Positions 1 to 13,830 are shown, counted from the first letter of the stretch. The stretch: DNA of 64,000 bases from Sodiomyces alkalinus F11 (GCF_003711515.1 NW_021167080.1:1261394-1325393), one strand, 5' to 3'. Translations and numbers: made by a program. The notes: generated by a model not told the origin, from the sequence alone.

Positions 1-1637
1 TAGTGGAAAGGCGGCGTTTAACTTATAGTAAGCCGTATAGCGTACGCTAAAAAGCACTTATAAAAAGACTTCCACGGTCGGAGATAATACTATCGGGCAG
101 ACTATATACCTTAAAAATATAGTGCTATAAGGTAGTCGCTAACCCCTTAACTATAAGCTTACTAGAGGTAGGAATAAAAAGGGAATATTTAACTAGTCTA
201 TAGATAACTATAAGAATAGTATCTTTCTGTTTACCCCCCGGCCACTTAATAAGTAGTAGGCCGGTAATCAAATCTATTGAAATTTACTAAAATAGCTATG
301 TCGGAATAAGTAAAGGGGCTAGTTCGCTATAAGGAGTATAAGTACGAGATTTAGTATATTAATAAAGAGGGTAACTAGGTACCCACTAGCGAATATCTGT
401 TAATATTCTAGGCTAATAAAAAGATTATTAGGTTCGTTTTAATATCTTTATAATTCCCTAATAACCTATAATCGGGTTATCGTAGTGTAATTAAAGGATT
501 ATTAACTAAAGCTTACAAGATCGAGGAATATAGACCTTACCGCAGAATCGAATAAGACTATCGGTACCACGGGTTTATAGATTAGGCTCTCGCTAATTAA
601 CTATTAACTATCTACCGGAAATTAGAAAATTATCTTCTTTTTAAGCTTAATGAATATCGTTAAGTATATTAGGTAGCTATTAGTTATCCGGTGCTTAGGC
701 GGGGGCGACTCGAAATTTAGATATAAAATTATCTAGTACCTCCTAAGTAGTAATAAGACGTTTATTAGAAGTAGGAAGATAGAGAGGATTTTATAAGAGA
801 CTATTAGTAGAGTTCTTATTACCCGGTTAGTGAATAATACGAATATTATAAGTGCCTAATTCGTTAAGCCAGCGTATATATTTACTACTAAGCTTAGGTT
901 TATCTAGTAGCGTCTAATAATTAAGGTAGTCTATTAGGACGTTAATAGTGGAGGCGTTATAGAGTAAGTAGTAACGCTAATAACGACACGCCTCTATAAT
1001 AGCTATAAGCTCGGTATGAGGAGTAGTATACTTTAATTTAACGCCTTTAAGCTTACATAAAAGGAAAGTAACTAGGTATTAGACGCGGTCCTCTAGTTAA
1101 TTTAGGATAGTACTAATAGTAAAATTAAAAGTATTAGTTTTAAGACGTATTAGGAATAAGGGATTAAAATACCGTAAAACAGGTATTAAAAAAAAGTATC
1201 CTTAAGTTATTTAAAAGCACGATAAAAATCTTTTAATAGTTCGGCTAGTATATAGCCGCTAATCCGTAATTAGTCCGTGAATAGTTATATAATTTTAGAG
1301 TAGTTATAAATAAAACGCCGGTAAACCCCGTAAATCCTAAAAAGACTTAAATTTCGCGAATAGTTATAGGCTATAGCTAATTAATAATCGTATCCATATA
1401 ATCAGGGTCTATCTTAATACCTGCTAGGCTATAGCAGAACCCTAGGAAGTCTACTTTATTAATTTTAAATTTATATTTTTCAGCGTTTATATATCAGTCC
1501 TATTCGCGTAATCTGCGTAGGACCTACTTAATATACAGCCGGTACTTAGTAAGGGAACGACTATAGATAAGGATATTATCTAAATAAATAATATAAATAG
1601 TATTAATAAGACCGGAGAGTGCCTAGTTAATATACTG

Positions 1638-1856
1638 TTAAAATATAGCGGGGGTATTAGTAAGTCTAAAAAGCATAATAAGGTATTCGAAGTGACTATA
1701 TTTCGTGCGAAAAGCCGTTTTCCATTTATTACCTTCCTTAATTCGAAGTCGATAATAAGTATCCTTAAGGTCTAATTTACTATAGATTTTTAATCTAATT
1801 AAACGGTCGAGTATCTTACTAATTAACGGTAAGGGAGTATAGTCCTTCCTAGTCAT
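1638..1856 (-). pseudogene. Gypsy reverse transcriptase fragment
   Basis: This is a 72-codon stop-free remnant of Ty3/Gypsy reverse transcriptase. It covers the conserved finger/palm part just before the catalytic aspartates ([13 protein letters not shown], then [18 protein letters not shown]). The first catalytic Asp of the family lies in LDLKD here. The downstream YLDD-equivalent box at 1575-1586 reads YLDN and is separated from this fragment by in-frame stops. The protein cannot be functional. Confidence 0.88.
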
Positions 1857-2758
1857 CTTATTAAGGGCGCGGTAGTCGATATATAAACGTAACTTACTAT
1901 TTTTCTTTAGAATAAATAATACGGGGGCTTTAGCTAGACTACTAAAGAGTCGTATCCACTAATTACCTAAAGTATTAGTAAGATATTCACGGAGGACTTA
2001 TAGCTTAGTATTAGATAAAGAGTAAATTAGTCTAAATAGTAGGCACTTATTATCCTTTAGTTAAATAGTATAATCCTATTATTAGTGACTAGGAAGTAAC
2101 GCTGCTTAATCGATATTAAAAATATCTTTAAACTCGTAATAAATAGTAGGAATATTACGTAAATAGGGAGGAATATTAGAATTAACGGTTAGATCATTAG
2201 GCTCCTCCTATTAAGTAGCCCATAATATAATTCTGCTAATCCGCGGTAAAGAAGAAAGATATTCGTTCATAGATAAAATAATAGTATAACGCGCGTTACG
2301 TTTAGCCGAATGAATCTACTTCGGTATAAAGATAAAAGAAAAATAATCGGGGGATAAAGGGTAAATCTACTTATTAGTCCGCTAGTTAATAGTAGGGTTA
2401 ACGGCGTAAAGCTAAGTACTGCCTAGGATAATTTTATATTTTATATTCGTATTAATATTAATAATTCGAAATTTCTCCTTCTATAGTTTAGTAACCGACT
2501 AACTATCGGTCGCCTTAATAAGTATAGTAGTAATACCGTAAGTCCGAATCTGGATATCGGCTCCACCTAAAGTCTAAGAGAGATTCTATACTAGGCTAGC
2601 CGCTAAGCCGCCGGTAACTCCTAAAAAAAATGGTCGATTAGACTAAATTCTACACTACTATTAAGTAAAGCTAGGATCTTAATCTATTCTTTACCCCGCC
2701 GTAGACTAACTTTAACCTCTATAGTAAAGCTAATAGTACTCGGCTATAGCGGGGATAA

Positions 2759-3043
2759 TGTCACACGTCAAATAGGCACTTGAATGATTAACTTAGTAGA
2801 GCAGAAATCTCGTGTGTGTGTATTGTGTCAAGTTATATCTAGGAGAGTCTCTTATGCCCTTAATTTGGGTGGTGAAGACTCCGTTATGGGTACTATATTA
2901 TTCAGATCCTATCTGGTCTTTTCCGGTATCCACCCTTATTATATCCTAATACCCGAAGTCCCTGATATCTGGAGCCCTTAGTCATGGAGTGGATCCCCCC
3001 CTGGATCCCCTATAGACTATATCGTGGTCCTGCCTATACGACA
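2759..3043. mobile_element. Solo LTR of the 263-bp Copia LTR family, with TSD
   Basis: This 285-bp segment begins TGTCACACGTC and ends TATACGACA. It is similar over its whole length to the two LTRs at 10914-11176 and 17162-17424, with small insertions in its right half. It is flanked by the perfect 5-bp duplication GATAA (2754-2758 and 3044-3048), so it is a solo LTR left by LTR-LTR recombination. It sits inside the Gypsy relic. It keeps more TpG/CpA than the other two copies, and a 65-codon ORF (2784-2981) remains open across it for that reason; the ORF is not a gene. Confidence 0.9.
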
Positions 3044-5136
3044 GATAATTCCTAATCGTTATTATTATATAACTCTATAATATGGGCAGGGATAAGGATA
3101 GTATTAGAGCTAGTAGTAGGAGGAGGTTTAGTTAGACTACTGATAGTCTGCTATTAGCTAGATAAAAAAGAATATCTTTACGAGTAAGTATTAGCGTAAT
3201 AGCCCTTCGCACGATATTTAAAATAAGTAATCTTACTAATAGAATAACGAATTAAAGGTGCGGAAGTAGGCTAAGTATTCTGCTATTAGATAGTAGTAAT
3301 ATTAGCAGCGTTATTATAGGAACGCTTAATTCCCCGGAAGTCGTTATTACAACTATAATATTAAGAATAATTATTACGCGACTAGTAGTTAACTACGTAT
3401 TTACCACTTTTAGTAAGAACCGATTCGGCCTATCTAGCCCGTTAATCTAATTTACGATACGTTATAGGTAAGCCGCCTAGTATAATCTAAGGGCGTAAAT
3501 TATCTCGTAATTTCGTAATTATAGAAGTAATACCGATAATCTCCGGTAAGGGAATAGGGAGCTCGGATTCGAGTAATCGCCACTTAGCTTCAAAATTATC
3601 GTAGGATTAACAGGGACCCTGCTATAAGTCCTTATAGAATATACGTTAAACCGCCCGTAAAACTCGAGTATTACTATCTAGTATCTAATCGCAGAGCTAA
3701 GCTAAAAATTCGTCCTAAGATAGCCTACCGTTAGGCCACCGTTAATTAGCTTCTAAGTTATAATCCTATTATAAGGAGGGTATAAGGTATTATATAGTAA
3801 AAATAATACGGTTAGTGTTATCGTTAAAAGCAGGGTTAATAATACGAATCTGCTATATCTACGTAATAAAAGATTTATATTAAGCCTATAAGGCAGCGGA
3901 AAAATAGGGATTTAGTATATTAAGTTTCGAAAAAGCAGGGTTCTCCGAAGTAATCGGCTATAGAGTAACGGCTATCTAGACGGGAATAAGTTAATAATTT
4001 TAAATAGGTTAGTAGGGCTATAAAGCCTAACTAAATACTATAGGTATATTAGGCGGGGGTATAACTGAATTACTAGAAGTTAGGGGTAAGGGATATAAAT
4101 ATATAGTCGCCGAACTAAAATTATTACTATTATTCGCCTACTATTAAGCAGCGGCTATATTATCGGCACGTTACTGCCGAACGTTCTTTAACTAATTGTA
4201 TAGCTATCGTTAACGCTAGCGCTCTTATTTACGAGCCTGCTATTCTTATCTCTCTTATTTAAGCTATATATTCTCTTTAGCTAATAGATCTTCTAGCTCT
4301 CTAAGGCTAAGTAACTACGGTTTAACTAGTAATTAAGGTCGGGAATATACAATTAAAGGTAAACGATTCTCTTAATCTTATCGACTTCCCGTATACAGCT
4401 AATTTAGGTTAATACCTATCGTGGTCTTATAAGACCCTAAGCTAGTCTGCGGTTAATCCATATCTATATGTATAGTACTAGATATATAAGGTGGAATCGC
4501 TGTATTCTCCGAGATTATAGGGCTAGGAGGAAAATTTAATTAAAACTCGGGTTAAAGACTAATAACACTGCTTATACTGCTAATTATCTATAGCCAAGTA
4601 GTGCTATTAGTAGTAGGGTTATAGTTAATTAGCTATTCGGCCGCTAACCACGAAGATACTTAATTAGGCTAAGGATCGCTAATATAAATACGAATACTAT
4701 CGTCGGACTAAGCCTCTAGTAGCCGATTATTATTCGACTATTAGGTCCTAGATATACCGAATCCTACCTAATAGTCGCTATCTGCTTTTAAAGCGATTAT
4801 CTTATTAAGAAGGATATATAGGTCTACCCTGAAGGGGTAAGGACTAAAGAGTAATAGGGAGTAATAGATAAGGATCGTAGTCTTATATAAGGGGAGGCTA
4901 ACTATAGGTTAACTAGTAGTTAATAGGAAGAGTATCTTAAAGATAGGTAGTAGTATAAAGGAAAGATAATCGCTAACCCCTTCCTTCTAGAATAGTCCAG
5001 CTCCCCGTCTTATATCATAAATATCCACTCATCAGTTAGCCGGTAGTCCACTGCTATATCCTAGTACCTTCTAAGTCTTCCTTATATCCTACACCTAACA
5101 CACCTCTACCTCCTAGCTTACGGGGGTTATAATAGA

Positions 5137-8100
5137 TATTCTACGGGAAAATAGTTTTATTATTACTCCTCCCGCTAAAGAAAATAGCGTAAATATTACG
5201 TAGGACAGTGCTTAGGATAGCACCGATAAAGCTTAGTAAATTATCTAGTATACTCCTTTTTATATTTTAGGATTATTGGATTTACTTTTAGGGTTTAGTA
5301 TAGTATTATAATATTAAGATAACGATATACCCTCCGTTTTTTACTAAATTAACTTAACCGCCGGCGCGCGGTACGCCTAGGGCGCGGGAATTTCGACTTT
5401 AACTGCTTCTTTCTACCCCCTCTATACACTTATTATAGTAAGATATACGACTCTAAATAATCCCTTTACGTTCTCCTGCCTTACCTAAAAGCGCTATATA
5501 TCTATATAATAAAGCCTAGTCTTAATCCTAAAGCTATTATCGACTATTAGGTATATTGTTTATATATTATCGTAATAGATATCCTAAGGAGATTCTAGAT
5601 TAAAGCGTATTTCAATAAAAAAACACTTTAAACCTATTATTTCCTTTACCACTTACTCTAAAGCGAGTAGCTCTACTTCGGTTATAAACGTTAGTACTAT
5701 TACTTACCTTATTACTTTCTATATAACTAATCTACTAAATAGGCTTATAAGGTAACCCTATAAAGATCTTTATATATCTAAATCGTCTATAAAAGAGGCG
5801 TCGCTTACGATAACTATCGCCTATAAACTAATACTTAATCTATACTAAATTATGAGGTCCTTTATTATAAATAAATAGCGGATAGCTTAGTCTACCGCCT
5901 TATAATACTCGGGAGAGGGGTTTCTAAGAAAGCGGGAGAGGATAGAGGCGGCGAATACTATATTAGGACGTATTATAACTACTATATAAAGCATTAATCC
6001 GACCTTTTCTTAATAAGATTTAATCTCTTAAGCGGTGGCTTTATCTTCTCTTTTCCGGTATTCTATAACCGGAATAGGGATTACTAGGTAGGTGTTTAGA
6101 GCGTCTAATTTAAACCTAGCTATAATCTTTTCGATATATAAGTTATAGGAGAGGAAAACCTTATCTTAAGGGCGATCTCGAGTAATCTTAATACCTAAAA
6201 ACTAATCGGCTTCCCCTTTTTCTAATACCTCGAACCTTATTTTAATCTCTTCGATAATCCTAAGGCCGTTTATAACACTATCTCTATAAAATAATATAAG
6301 AATATTATCTATAAAGAAGATAACGAATACGTCTGAAGCCTTAGTATAGAATAAGTATAGTTCTTCCTTACTTACTTCTATCCCTAAGTCTATTAGGGTG
6401 GCCGCGAAGGTCTAGAACTATAGTCTAGGCGAGTCGCGTAGTTTATATAATGCTTTATCGAGCTCTAAGCACTTATCGGGCTACTTAAATCTATCAGGAA
6501 GTTCGTATATAACGGGCGTTCCTATTTTACTCCTCTAAGCGTTAGTAAAGGCGTTAACGATATTAAGTTACTTAATCTCTAGATTAAACTAAGTAGCTAG
6601 GGCTATAATAATATAAAAAGATTATATAGCGAGCGTTACTACGTAGGTTCCCTTAATTATTAAGCTCTCCTATAAGTCCCCTCGAATATATAAGTATACC
6701 TTATATCGTTTAAGATATCCGTTTTAGTTAAACTTATAGGTAAAAACCCACTTTAACGGAAAAGGTTTTAACTTCGCCTCTAAGCGCTTAATTTCCCTCT
6801 ATATACGCTTCTTAATTAGCTTATTTACCTCCTTCTACGCGGCTTCCTTAAACTATTCACGTATCGGGTAGTTAATAAGCTCCCGCTAATACCTTAGTAT
6901 AGCCTTTAAGTAATTGCGATAAACCCTACCGTCGATTAAGGGCTTTAGTAACGTTATAGCCTCTCTTTTAGTATTCGAATAGGTATTTATTTTAGTATCG
7001 GCTAGTCCGAGGATTATTAAATTAAAGGTTAAAAGCCCTTTTAGCCTATCCTAGCGCTTTTCTTATTAATTAAATAAGAAAAAGGTATAAGTTAAAGGTA
7101 TATCTAGCTCTGCCTAATATATCCGTGGATTAATCCGAATAGTCTTTCCTTAAGCACGGCGATCGGTGATTCTTATGCTAGCGCGCGTTACTTCCTTTAT
7201 TAGTATACTCTTTTTTCTTTAGTAGGCGGTTACCTTAGGAGTCGGTCGGATAGGTAGTCTAGATCCGGATGCTATAGTATAGCTAATATATAGTGCGGAT
7301 TAAGGGTAGTTAGTCCTTATACTATCGCCTGCGTACTTCTTTTTATAGTTAAAATCGTCGAAGTGTCCGTATTAAGCTCTAGTATATATAATTCTAGCGT
7401 GTTGGTTACGGTATCTTCTTAGGTAGCCGCTCTATTATCTTATTAGTCGGAAGAATTATTAATTAAGAGTTCCTCCGAAGACTACGGCTCTACGCTTATA
7501 ACCTAAAGATTCCTGCTCTAAGGATTAGGTATTACGCGTAGGGTTTAAAGTCCTGTTACGGGCGGTTCGGGTATATTAGGTGTATTTAGTAATAGCGATA
7601 AAGCGTCTAATTTAGCCTCTACTACTCTTACCCCCGAGTTTAAACCCGTGGACTATACTTATTCTCTAGAAGGTACGCTATTAATTAATCTACCCGGAGG
7701 GTAGGCCTATAGGATAAAGTCGTTATCTTTATCTTCTTATATTTCGTAAGTTATAAGCTAGTTCCTCGCCTCGGGCTCCGGGATCTATTCTACTTCTTTA
7801 AGCTATAGTTTTAAAATAGCTACTCGTTAAACTATATATTACGCGTTATAATAACCTTTTAAAGCTATAGAATTTATACTTAGTAAATATTATAGGTAAT
7901 ATAACCTATAAAATACCTAATATATCTCCTTAGTTAAACCTTATATAGTTTTCTATTCCTCCTAGCCTCCCTATCCCTCGCTATTAGATAGGCGCAGTAG
8001 CCGTAGGTATAAATACTACTTTAATTAGGGCGTAGGTCGGCTATATACTCTTTTACCGGAATCGGCGTATTATCTCTAAACTATAAGTCTAGGATTTCTA

Positions 8101-10913
8101 CTAGGGATTTCTATCCGTATCGTTATAAGGGACTTATATTATATAATAACGCTACCGTTCTAATACTCTCTAGCTATTTATCTAGTGGAATTCCTGCTCC
8201 GTTAAGTATAATATTAGACTTTATAATAATTAGTTAACCGGCTCTTTCACTACCTCTATTCGGCTTATAGGTATAGGGTAGTGTAATTTCTATATCGATC
8301 CCTTAACTGCTCGCCTATAGCTAGGTTATTAAATCCCCTACTAGATTAACGATTAAGGGCTTATTATTACTACGTATCTTATAGATATATAATATAAACT
8401 GCCGGTTAACCTATCGTTCGAAGGCTTATAACGCGTTATAGACTATAACGCTGTTTTTCGAAGCTAAAGGTAGTATATAGATCCAGCCGCTATATTCGTC
8501 CTTTATTATAAGAAGATATCGTATACCGTTATAGCTCTTAGGTAGCTCTTAAAGATCCTAATAAATATGCTAAAACGGTTATAGGGAGCGGTATTCTAAC
8601 GTGTATTAAGATACGACTTAACGTGCCTAGGTTCGGGAGTATATCTTATAGTCTATCTGCTTAGTTCCCTTAATTAATACGTTCCTAGCATTACGAACTA
8701 ATACTTATAGAGCGCTTAGTCTAAGATAGTCTGCTCTTAAATACTATAGCTATTCTTCGTCGACTCACGGACGTAGAGGGTCGCGGGAAGGTCGGTAATA
8801 TTGGTAAGCTTTTATTAGTCGATCGACTACTATGACTAGTATATATTAATAGTCTTAATTAATCGGAATAACACCACGTAGTATCGGTTAGAATAACGAA
8901 TAAGAAGAAGAAGATAAAATTAGCTTATACAAAAGGATAATTATATTAAAGCGTTAAAGCAGCTTTAATAAGACCACGCTCTTCTCCGCTATTCTAAAGC
9001 GTAATAAGTAATTATATCCCGAATACTAGATCCTAACCTTATATAATAGAGCTTCCAATATAATATTCGTGTGAAATCCCTCTATAACGACTATATCGTT
9101 AAGCTCTAAATTAGCTTTCGGAGCACCTAAAGGTCTATTAAGGATTCCCTTAAAAAGCCGTTTACCTTTATTAATAATCGGAAAGTCGGTTATACCGGAT
9201 TTAATAGATCCCTTTATAGATATAAAGGAACCTAGAATAAGCAGGTCGATTAAGTTAATACGGTGAGTTACGCCGTAATTATTAAGAAGAGTACTCTATA
9301 AGAGCGGGTAGAGGCTAGGTTAGAGCGCGGCGTAGATCCTAAGGACCTCTTTTATAGTATAGATAAGGGCGGGATCTAGGATAGTTATACTAACCTTCCT
9401 AGGATACCTATCTCCCTTACTACTACCGCTCTCCGAGCTTTCCTATCCCTTTTTCGATAGTTTTTTTCGTAAGCTCTTCTACTTTAGGAGCTTAATTTCC
9501 TTCCGTATCTCCTTATACTACTTATTATTCACGTAGGTATTAGATCTCTACTCGTATTTTCCGGTTAAAGCATACTCTAGCTTATTATAGCGCTCTGGCT
9601 TCTACGTGTATTCGCGTTAATAGGGGTAATTAATACTCTTTTTCTTAGGCTTCTTTCCGCCTTTATTATTATCTAAGCGGTCTCCTAGGGTCGCGTAAAC
9701 GCCGTAGCGCGTTCTATCTATAGTTAAAGCGCTTATAATAGCGTTAAACTCGCGGCCGTATATTAAAAGATCGGAAATCTTATCGCTATAGACCTTTTTC
9801 AGTATTAGCTCCTAAAGCTTAGTTTCTGCCTAAATAGGCGTAAACTTCTATCTAATTACTATAAGGAAGTTCCGAATAGTAGTAGGTCCTCTAATCTCGG
9901 CTATCTTTTACTAATATACGCGTTTAATAAGGGTATTCTACTCCGTATACTATATAGCCACTTTAGTATTAGCTTAATAAGCGTCTTATAAATACTTTTT
10001 ATATACTTATCTCACCTTTTCCTTCGTATAAATACTACTTAGAGCGAAGCTACTCTTAAGTTCTTTTATTACGTAGCGTAACGTAAAGTATCGGTTTTAT
10101 GTTTCCTTATTATAGCTAGGATACTTTTAATAGCCTCTTTAATAGCTTATTAATAAGGACAGGTCTCCACGGTGGTTTTAAGTAGTTAATTAGCCTTATC
10201 GAGCGCCTTAATAAGGCGACCGAGCTTTTAATTCTAGGCTATAGTCTACTAGTTCTTAATTTCGGCGAGGCGTATAAGCTCCTATATTAAGGGTATAATA
10301 GTATCGTCGCCCTTACCTTAGGAATACTATTCGCGTAGTTAATGTAGGGATTTAGGTATAATATACTTTGGATAGTTATTTAGCTAATCTTTTTAGCTAG
10401 GATTGAGTAGTGCCTAGACCTTTATCCCTTACGTATACGACTGGATATAAAAGATCTAATCGGCCTATTACCGCGTGGATTTAAGGCGCGGGATACCGAG
10501 CGCTTTAGCCGTGATCTCGAGCTTATTCGATATAGTATTAAGTAAGGGTTTAGCGAATTAAAGCTTATTATTGGTAAAGAGAGCGTAGGAGGGCTCCGTA
10601 ATACTATAAAAGTATATAAAAATAAACGTAGATAATAGATTAGCAGGAAGTTACTAGTTACTGCTATTACCCGGGCTTATAACTATTCAACTAACGGGAG
10701 TATACTTATAGGGAGCGTTAATTTAGGAAATATATAATTATATTATCTATAAAAGAGAAAGGAAAAGGGGGCGGGTATATATATCCTAAATACATCTATC
10801 ACCTTCTAAGCGAGGATAGTGGGGTATCTCTAACTAATAGGAGAGCACTATACCGTGGCTCACATAATAGAATATAACATATATCGTGGAAACGGGGGAG
10901 ACTAGAGACGACC
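5137..10913 (-). mobile_element. RIP-degraded Ty1/Copia retrotransposon relic
   Basis: Minus-strand reading gives decayed Copia hallmarks. The reverse transcriptase catalytic box at 6304-6318 reads FFIDN in place of FFVDD. An RNase H end around 5640-5710 is similar to the family's TEAE..AL motif. A primer-binding site at about 10670-10683 matches the one of the full-length element at 17 kb, so the 5' LTR should begin at 10684. The order RNase H, RT, integrase, gag runs from low to high coordinates, so the element is on the minus strand. I could not align two LTRs with confidence; the left limit is a guess from a pyrimidine tract near 5331 and could be off by 200 bp. No intact ORF remains. Confidence 0.75.
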
Positions 10914-11176
10914 TGTCGCACGTCAAATAGACACTTAAATAATCAACTTAGTAGAGCAGAAATCTCGTGTGTGTGTATTATGTTAAGTTATATCTAGGAG
11001 AGTCTCTTATGCCCTTAATTTAGGTGGTGAAGACTCTGTTATGGGTACTAAGTCATTTGGATTCTATCTGGTCTTTTCCGGTATCCGCCCCTGTTATATC
11101 CGAAGTCCTTAGTTATGGCGTGGATCCCCCCTGGATCCCCTATAGACCACGTCGTGGTCCGTGTGCCTATACGATA
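10914..11176 (-). repeat. 3' LTR of Copia element
   Basis: This 263-bp LTR has TGTCGC at one end and a degenerate inverted match (GCGATA-like) at the other. It is the 3' LTR because the element is read on the minus strand. The pyrimidine run just to its right on the plus strand is the polypurine tract in element orientation. It differs from the 17162 copy mainly by C/T and G/A transitions. Confidence 0.92.
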
Positions 11177-13419
11177 CACCCCCTTAGTTAAGGTGGGTCT
11201 TCACAGGTCAACTAACTAATTAAAGGCTTCGGTTTAAACTAAACGCTCTTAACTTTTCTATCGTAAAATTAATAGTCACAGGAAAATGCCCTCGTAAAAG
11301 GGACCTAAATCCGCCCTATTTAACCGTTTAATTTAATTCTATCTTAGTTAGTTCCTCGATCCTGATTAGCCGGATCTGCTTAATTAGATCTATATCTATC
11401 GGATCTGCCGCGCCCTCGGGGGCCTTTGTGGTCGCTATGGCCGTGGCTTTAGCACGTTTAATCTCTTCGTATAGTCGTTTAGACCACTTAATACAATCCT
11501 TTTAATTAGTTAAATTAAGCTATTACTATAGTCTTTTAATTCCCGCCTCCGGTAATACCTTCGTTAATCTGTCCGCAATTATCTCCTTCGTGTTAACGTA
11601 TGTAACCTTAAAGAGACCTTATTATACTGACTAGCGCGCCTACTAGTTATATATATCGACGTGCCGTAGCCTTATCCGTAGGCGTTATGCCTTCTTATTA
11701 ACGAGGTTAATAGTCTACTAATTATCGTAGTATAGCTGTAGTTACTATTAGTCTAACCGAAGCTCGAAATCCCTTAATATCCGGCTAACGAATAACGTCT
11801 CTTTAGTTACTTCGGTAAGAGCGAGTAGTTCCGACTCTATTAACGACGTCGTTACTATTAGTTACTTACCCGCCTTCTAGTTAACGGTTTCCCCGAAGAG
11901 CTTTATCGTATATCCTTATAAACTCTTACGGTCTAGGTTATCCCTAAAGGACGCGTCGTTTATTATTACGAAAAGCCTATCCCCGCCGAATTCTAGATAG
12001 TAGTATCTTATATAATACAGGAATAGCAGTACTTATTAAGCTCTTTTAAGATGGTTATAGGAGGGGTTAACGTTATATTAGGAAAGCTTTAAATAGGCGA
12101 ACGCGATATCGGGTCTTATCACGATAACGGTATATAGGATAGAACCGATTATACCCTAGTACTAGCGGACCTCGGGGATCGACGCGCGGGTGCTATCGTA
12201 CGGTATTACCAGTTCCGTAGATAATAGGACCTTTAATAGTTTTCGGCAGAGTATATCTACGTAGTACTTAACCGCGATCTTCTCCACGTAAAAGGATTAT
12301 AATAGCTATAACCCACGGGTGGCTCTATCCCTTAGGACCTTAATTTCTAGGAACTAACGGATTTCTTCGCCTCCTAATAATTTATAGCTACGCTTAAAGG
12401 CAGCCTCGAGGTTATCGGCGTCCGTCTTACGGTCTTTATAGTATATAAGTCCGATATTATTAACGTAGAAGAATAGGATTAAACCGTCGCGGATTATAAT
12501 ATAGGGGTTATTAGGGATAGCTATAAAGTCTATCCTCTATAGCGTTCCGATAAATTCCTCTTACTATAGTAGTGGCGATACCCTTAAACTGAAGAGAGCT
12601 TTCCGTAGTAGTAGGACCTTACCTAGTACTTCGTAGCCTTACGGTATCTTTATAAACACCTTTTCCTTAAGGCTAGCGTTAATAAACGCGTTAACGGTAT
12701 CGAACTGCCTTATTTCTAGATTAAATCGGGCGGCGATCGCTATTAGTATACGGAAAGACCGTAAGGTTAGCGTTATAGCGTAGTTATCTTTAGTCTCTAA
12801 CCGTTTTTATTAATCCCCTCGGACTATAAGGCGTGCCTTATACTTAAGGAGGGTGCCCTCCTTATTAAATTTATAGGTGTATACTTATCTATAGGCGAGG
12901 ACTAATTACTTATTAGCCTAATTACTACCCACCTCCTACTAGTAGCCTATTTATCGGTGCCCCTTAAGGTATTCCCCCTCGGCCTATAACCACCGCTCCC
13001 GTAACGGGTAAAGGCGTATATCGCAGTGGTGGTTTAGCGGAGGCGGGAAATCCTCGCGGGTTAGGCGCGATAGCGGCTAGGAGGTATTAAAGGGAGTAGA
13101 ATCTATAGCACTAATATCGCCGTTATTAATAGCTTACTTCCTCGCGCGTATAGGGTTATAAGTCCTTCTAGCGTTAAAGAACGCCTTCTAGGCGTTATCG
13201 TTCTACACCTTCTTAGTCTTATAGATACTTATAATAGATAGGCGTGCCGTTAATATATACCCCCTAAGGGTATCTATAGATGCCCGTTAATTATTATTAT
13301 CTCCTTCTACCTTAACGCCCCTAACCACCGCTAACGCTATAAGGAACGCGCGCGCAGAATCTTCCGGGGATATTAGAGGCGTGGGAAACGGTTTAAACCT
13401 TATAGCGGTGAACCGCGGA

Positions 13420-13830
13420 GTGTCCGTCGTAGTATCGGTGTCCGTAGTAATAGCGGTAGCCTCTCCCGTAATAATAGCAGTAACGTCTTTCTAGCCTATA
13501 GTAATAACAGTATTATTACCTTTACCCGTAGTAATAGCGGTAGTATAGTCTTCTCCTATAGCGATAGTAGTATCTATAGTAATAGCGGTGCCCGTAAAGA
13601 TAGTAGTAGCCTCTCCCGTAGTAATAACAGTGGCGTTAGAGTTACGAGGTTTTAAATCTATAGCCTAGGTATTAGGCTATAGATTTAGAACCTCGTCTAT
13701 AGTAATAGTAATAGCCTCTCTCGTAGTAATAATAATAGCTTTACCTTTGTCCGTAGTAATAACGGTAGCGTCGCCTTTACCCGTAGTAATAGCGGTAGCA
13801 TTACAGTCTTCCGACTTAAGATCTAATACG
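13420..13830 (-). repeat. Degenerate minisatellite inside the Copia polyprotein
   Basis: Irregular units of about 25-45 bp recur, built on a GTAGTAATAGCGGTAGC core with CTCTCCC or TTTACCC spacers. They lie between the integrase and reverse transcriptase parts of the element and on the minus strand would encode an Ala/Thr/Ile-rich low-complexity linker. The units differ by transitions, so RIP acted after or during amplification. Confidence 0.7.

Larger units (their letters stand above)
1..4900 (-). mobile_element. RIP-degraded Ty3/Gypsy retrotransposon relic
   Basis: Minus-strand translation at 1638-1856 is a recognisable Ty3/Gypsy reverse transcriptase core (motifs [30 protein letters not shown]). 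The frame continues through stops into a degenerate YLDN catalytic motif at 1575-1586. A decayed CCHC zinc-knuckle-like stretch near 3310-3360 fits gag upstream of pol, as expected for a minus-strand element. TAG/TAA stops are frequent and CpA/TpG are scarce, which is the RIP signature. The element is split by the solo LTR at 2759-3043. The integrase side runs off the left edge of the window. I could not find its LTRs, so the right limit is approximate. No intact gene remains. Confidence 0.8.

Noticed and set aside
2784..2981. 65-codon ORF in the transposon block
   Set aside because: It lies wholly inside the solo LTR and stays open only because that copy has fewer RIP-made stops.
5137..10913. 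LTR pair for the second Copia relic
   Set aside because: A 5' LTR start at 10684 and a possible 3' LTR near 5137-5326 were compared, but the sequences did not align well enough to claim a pair.
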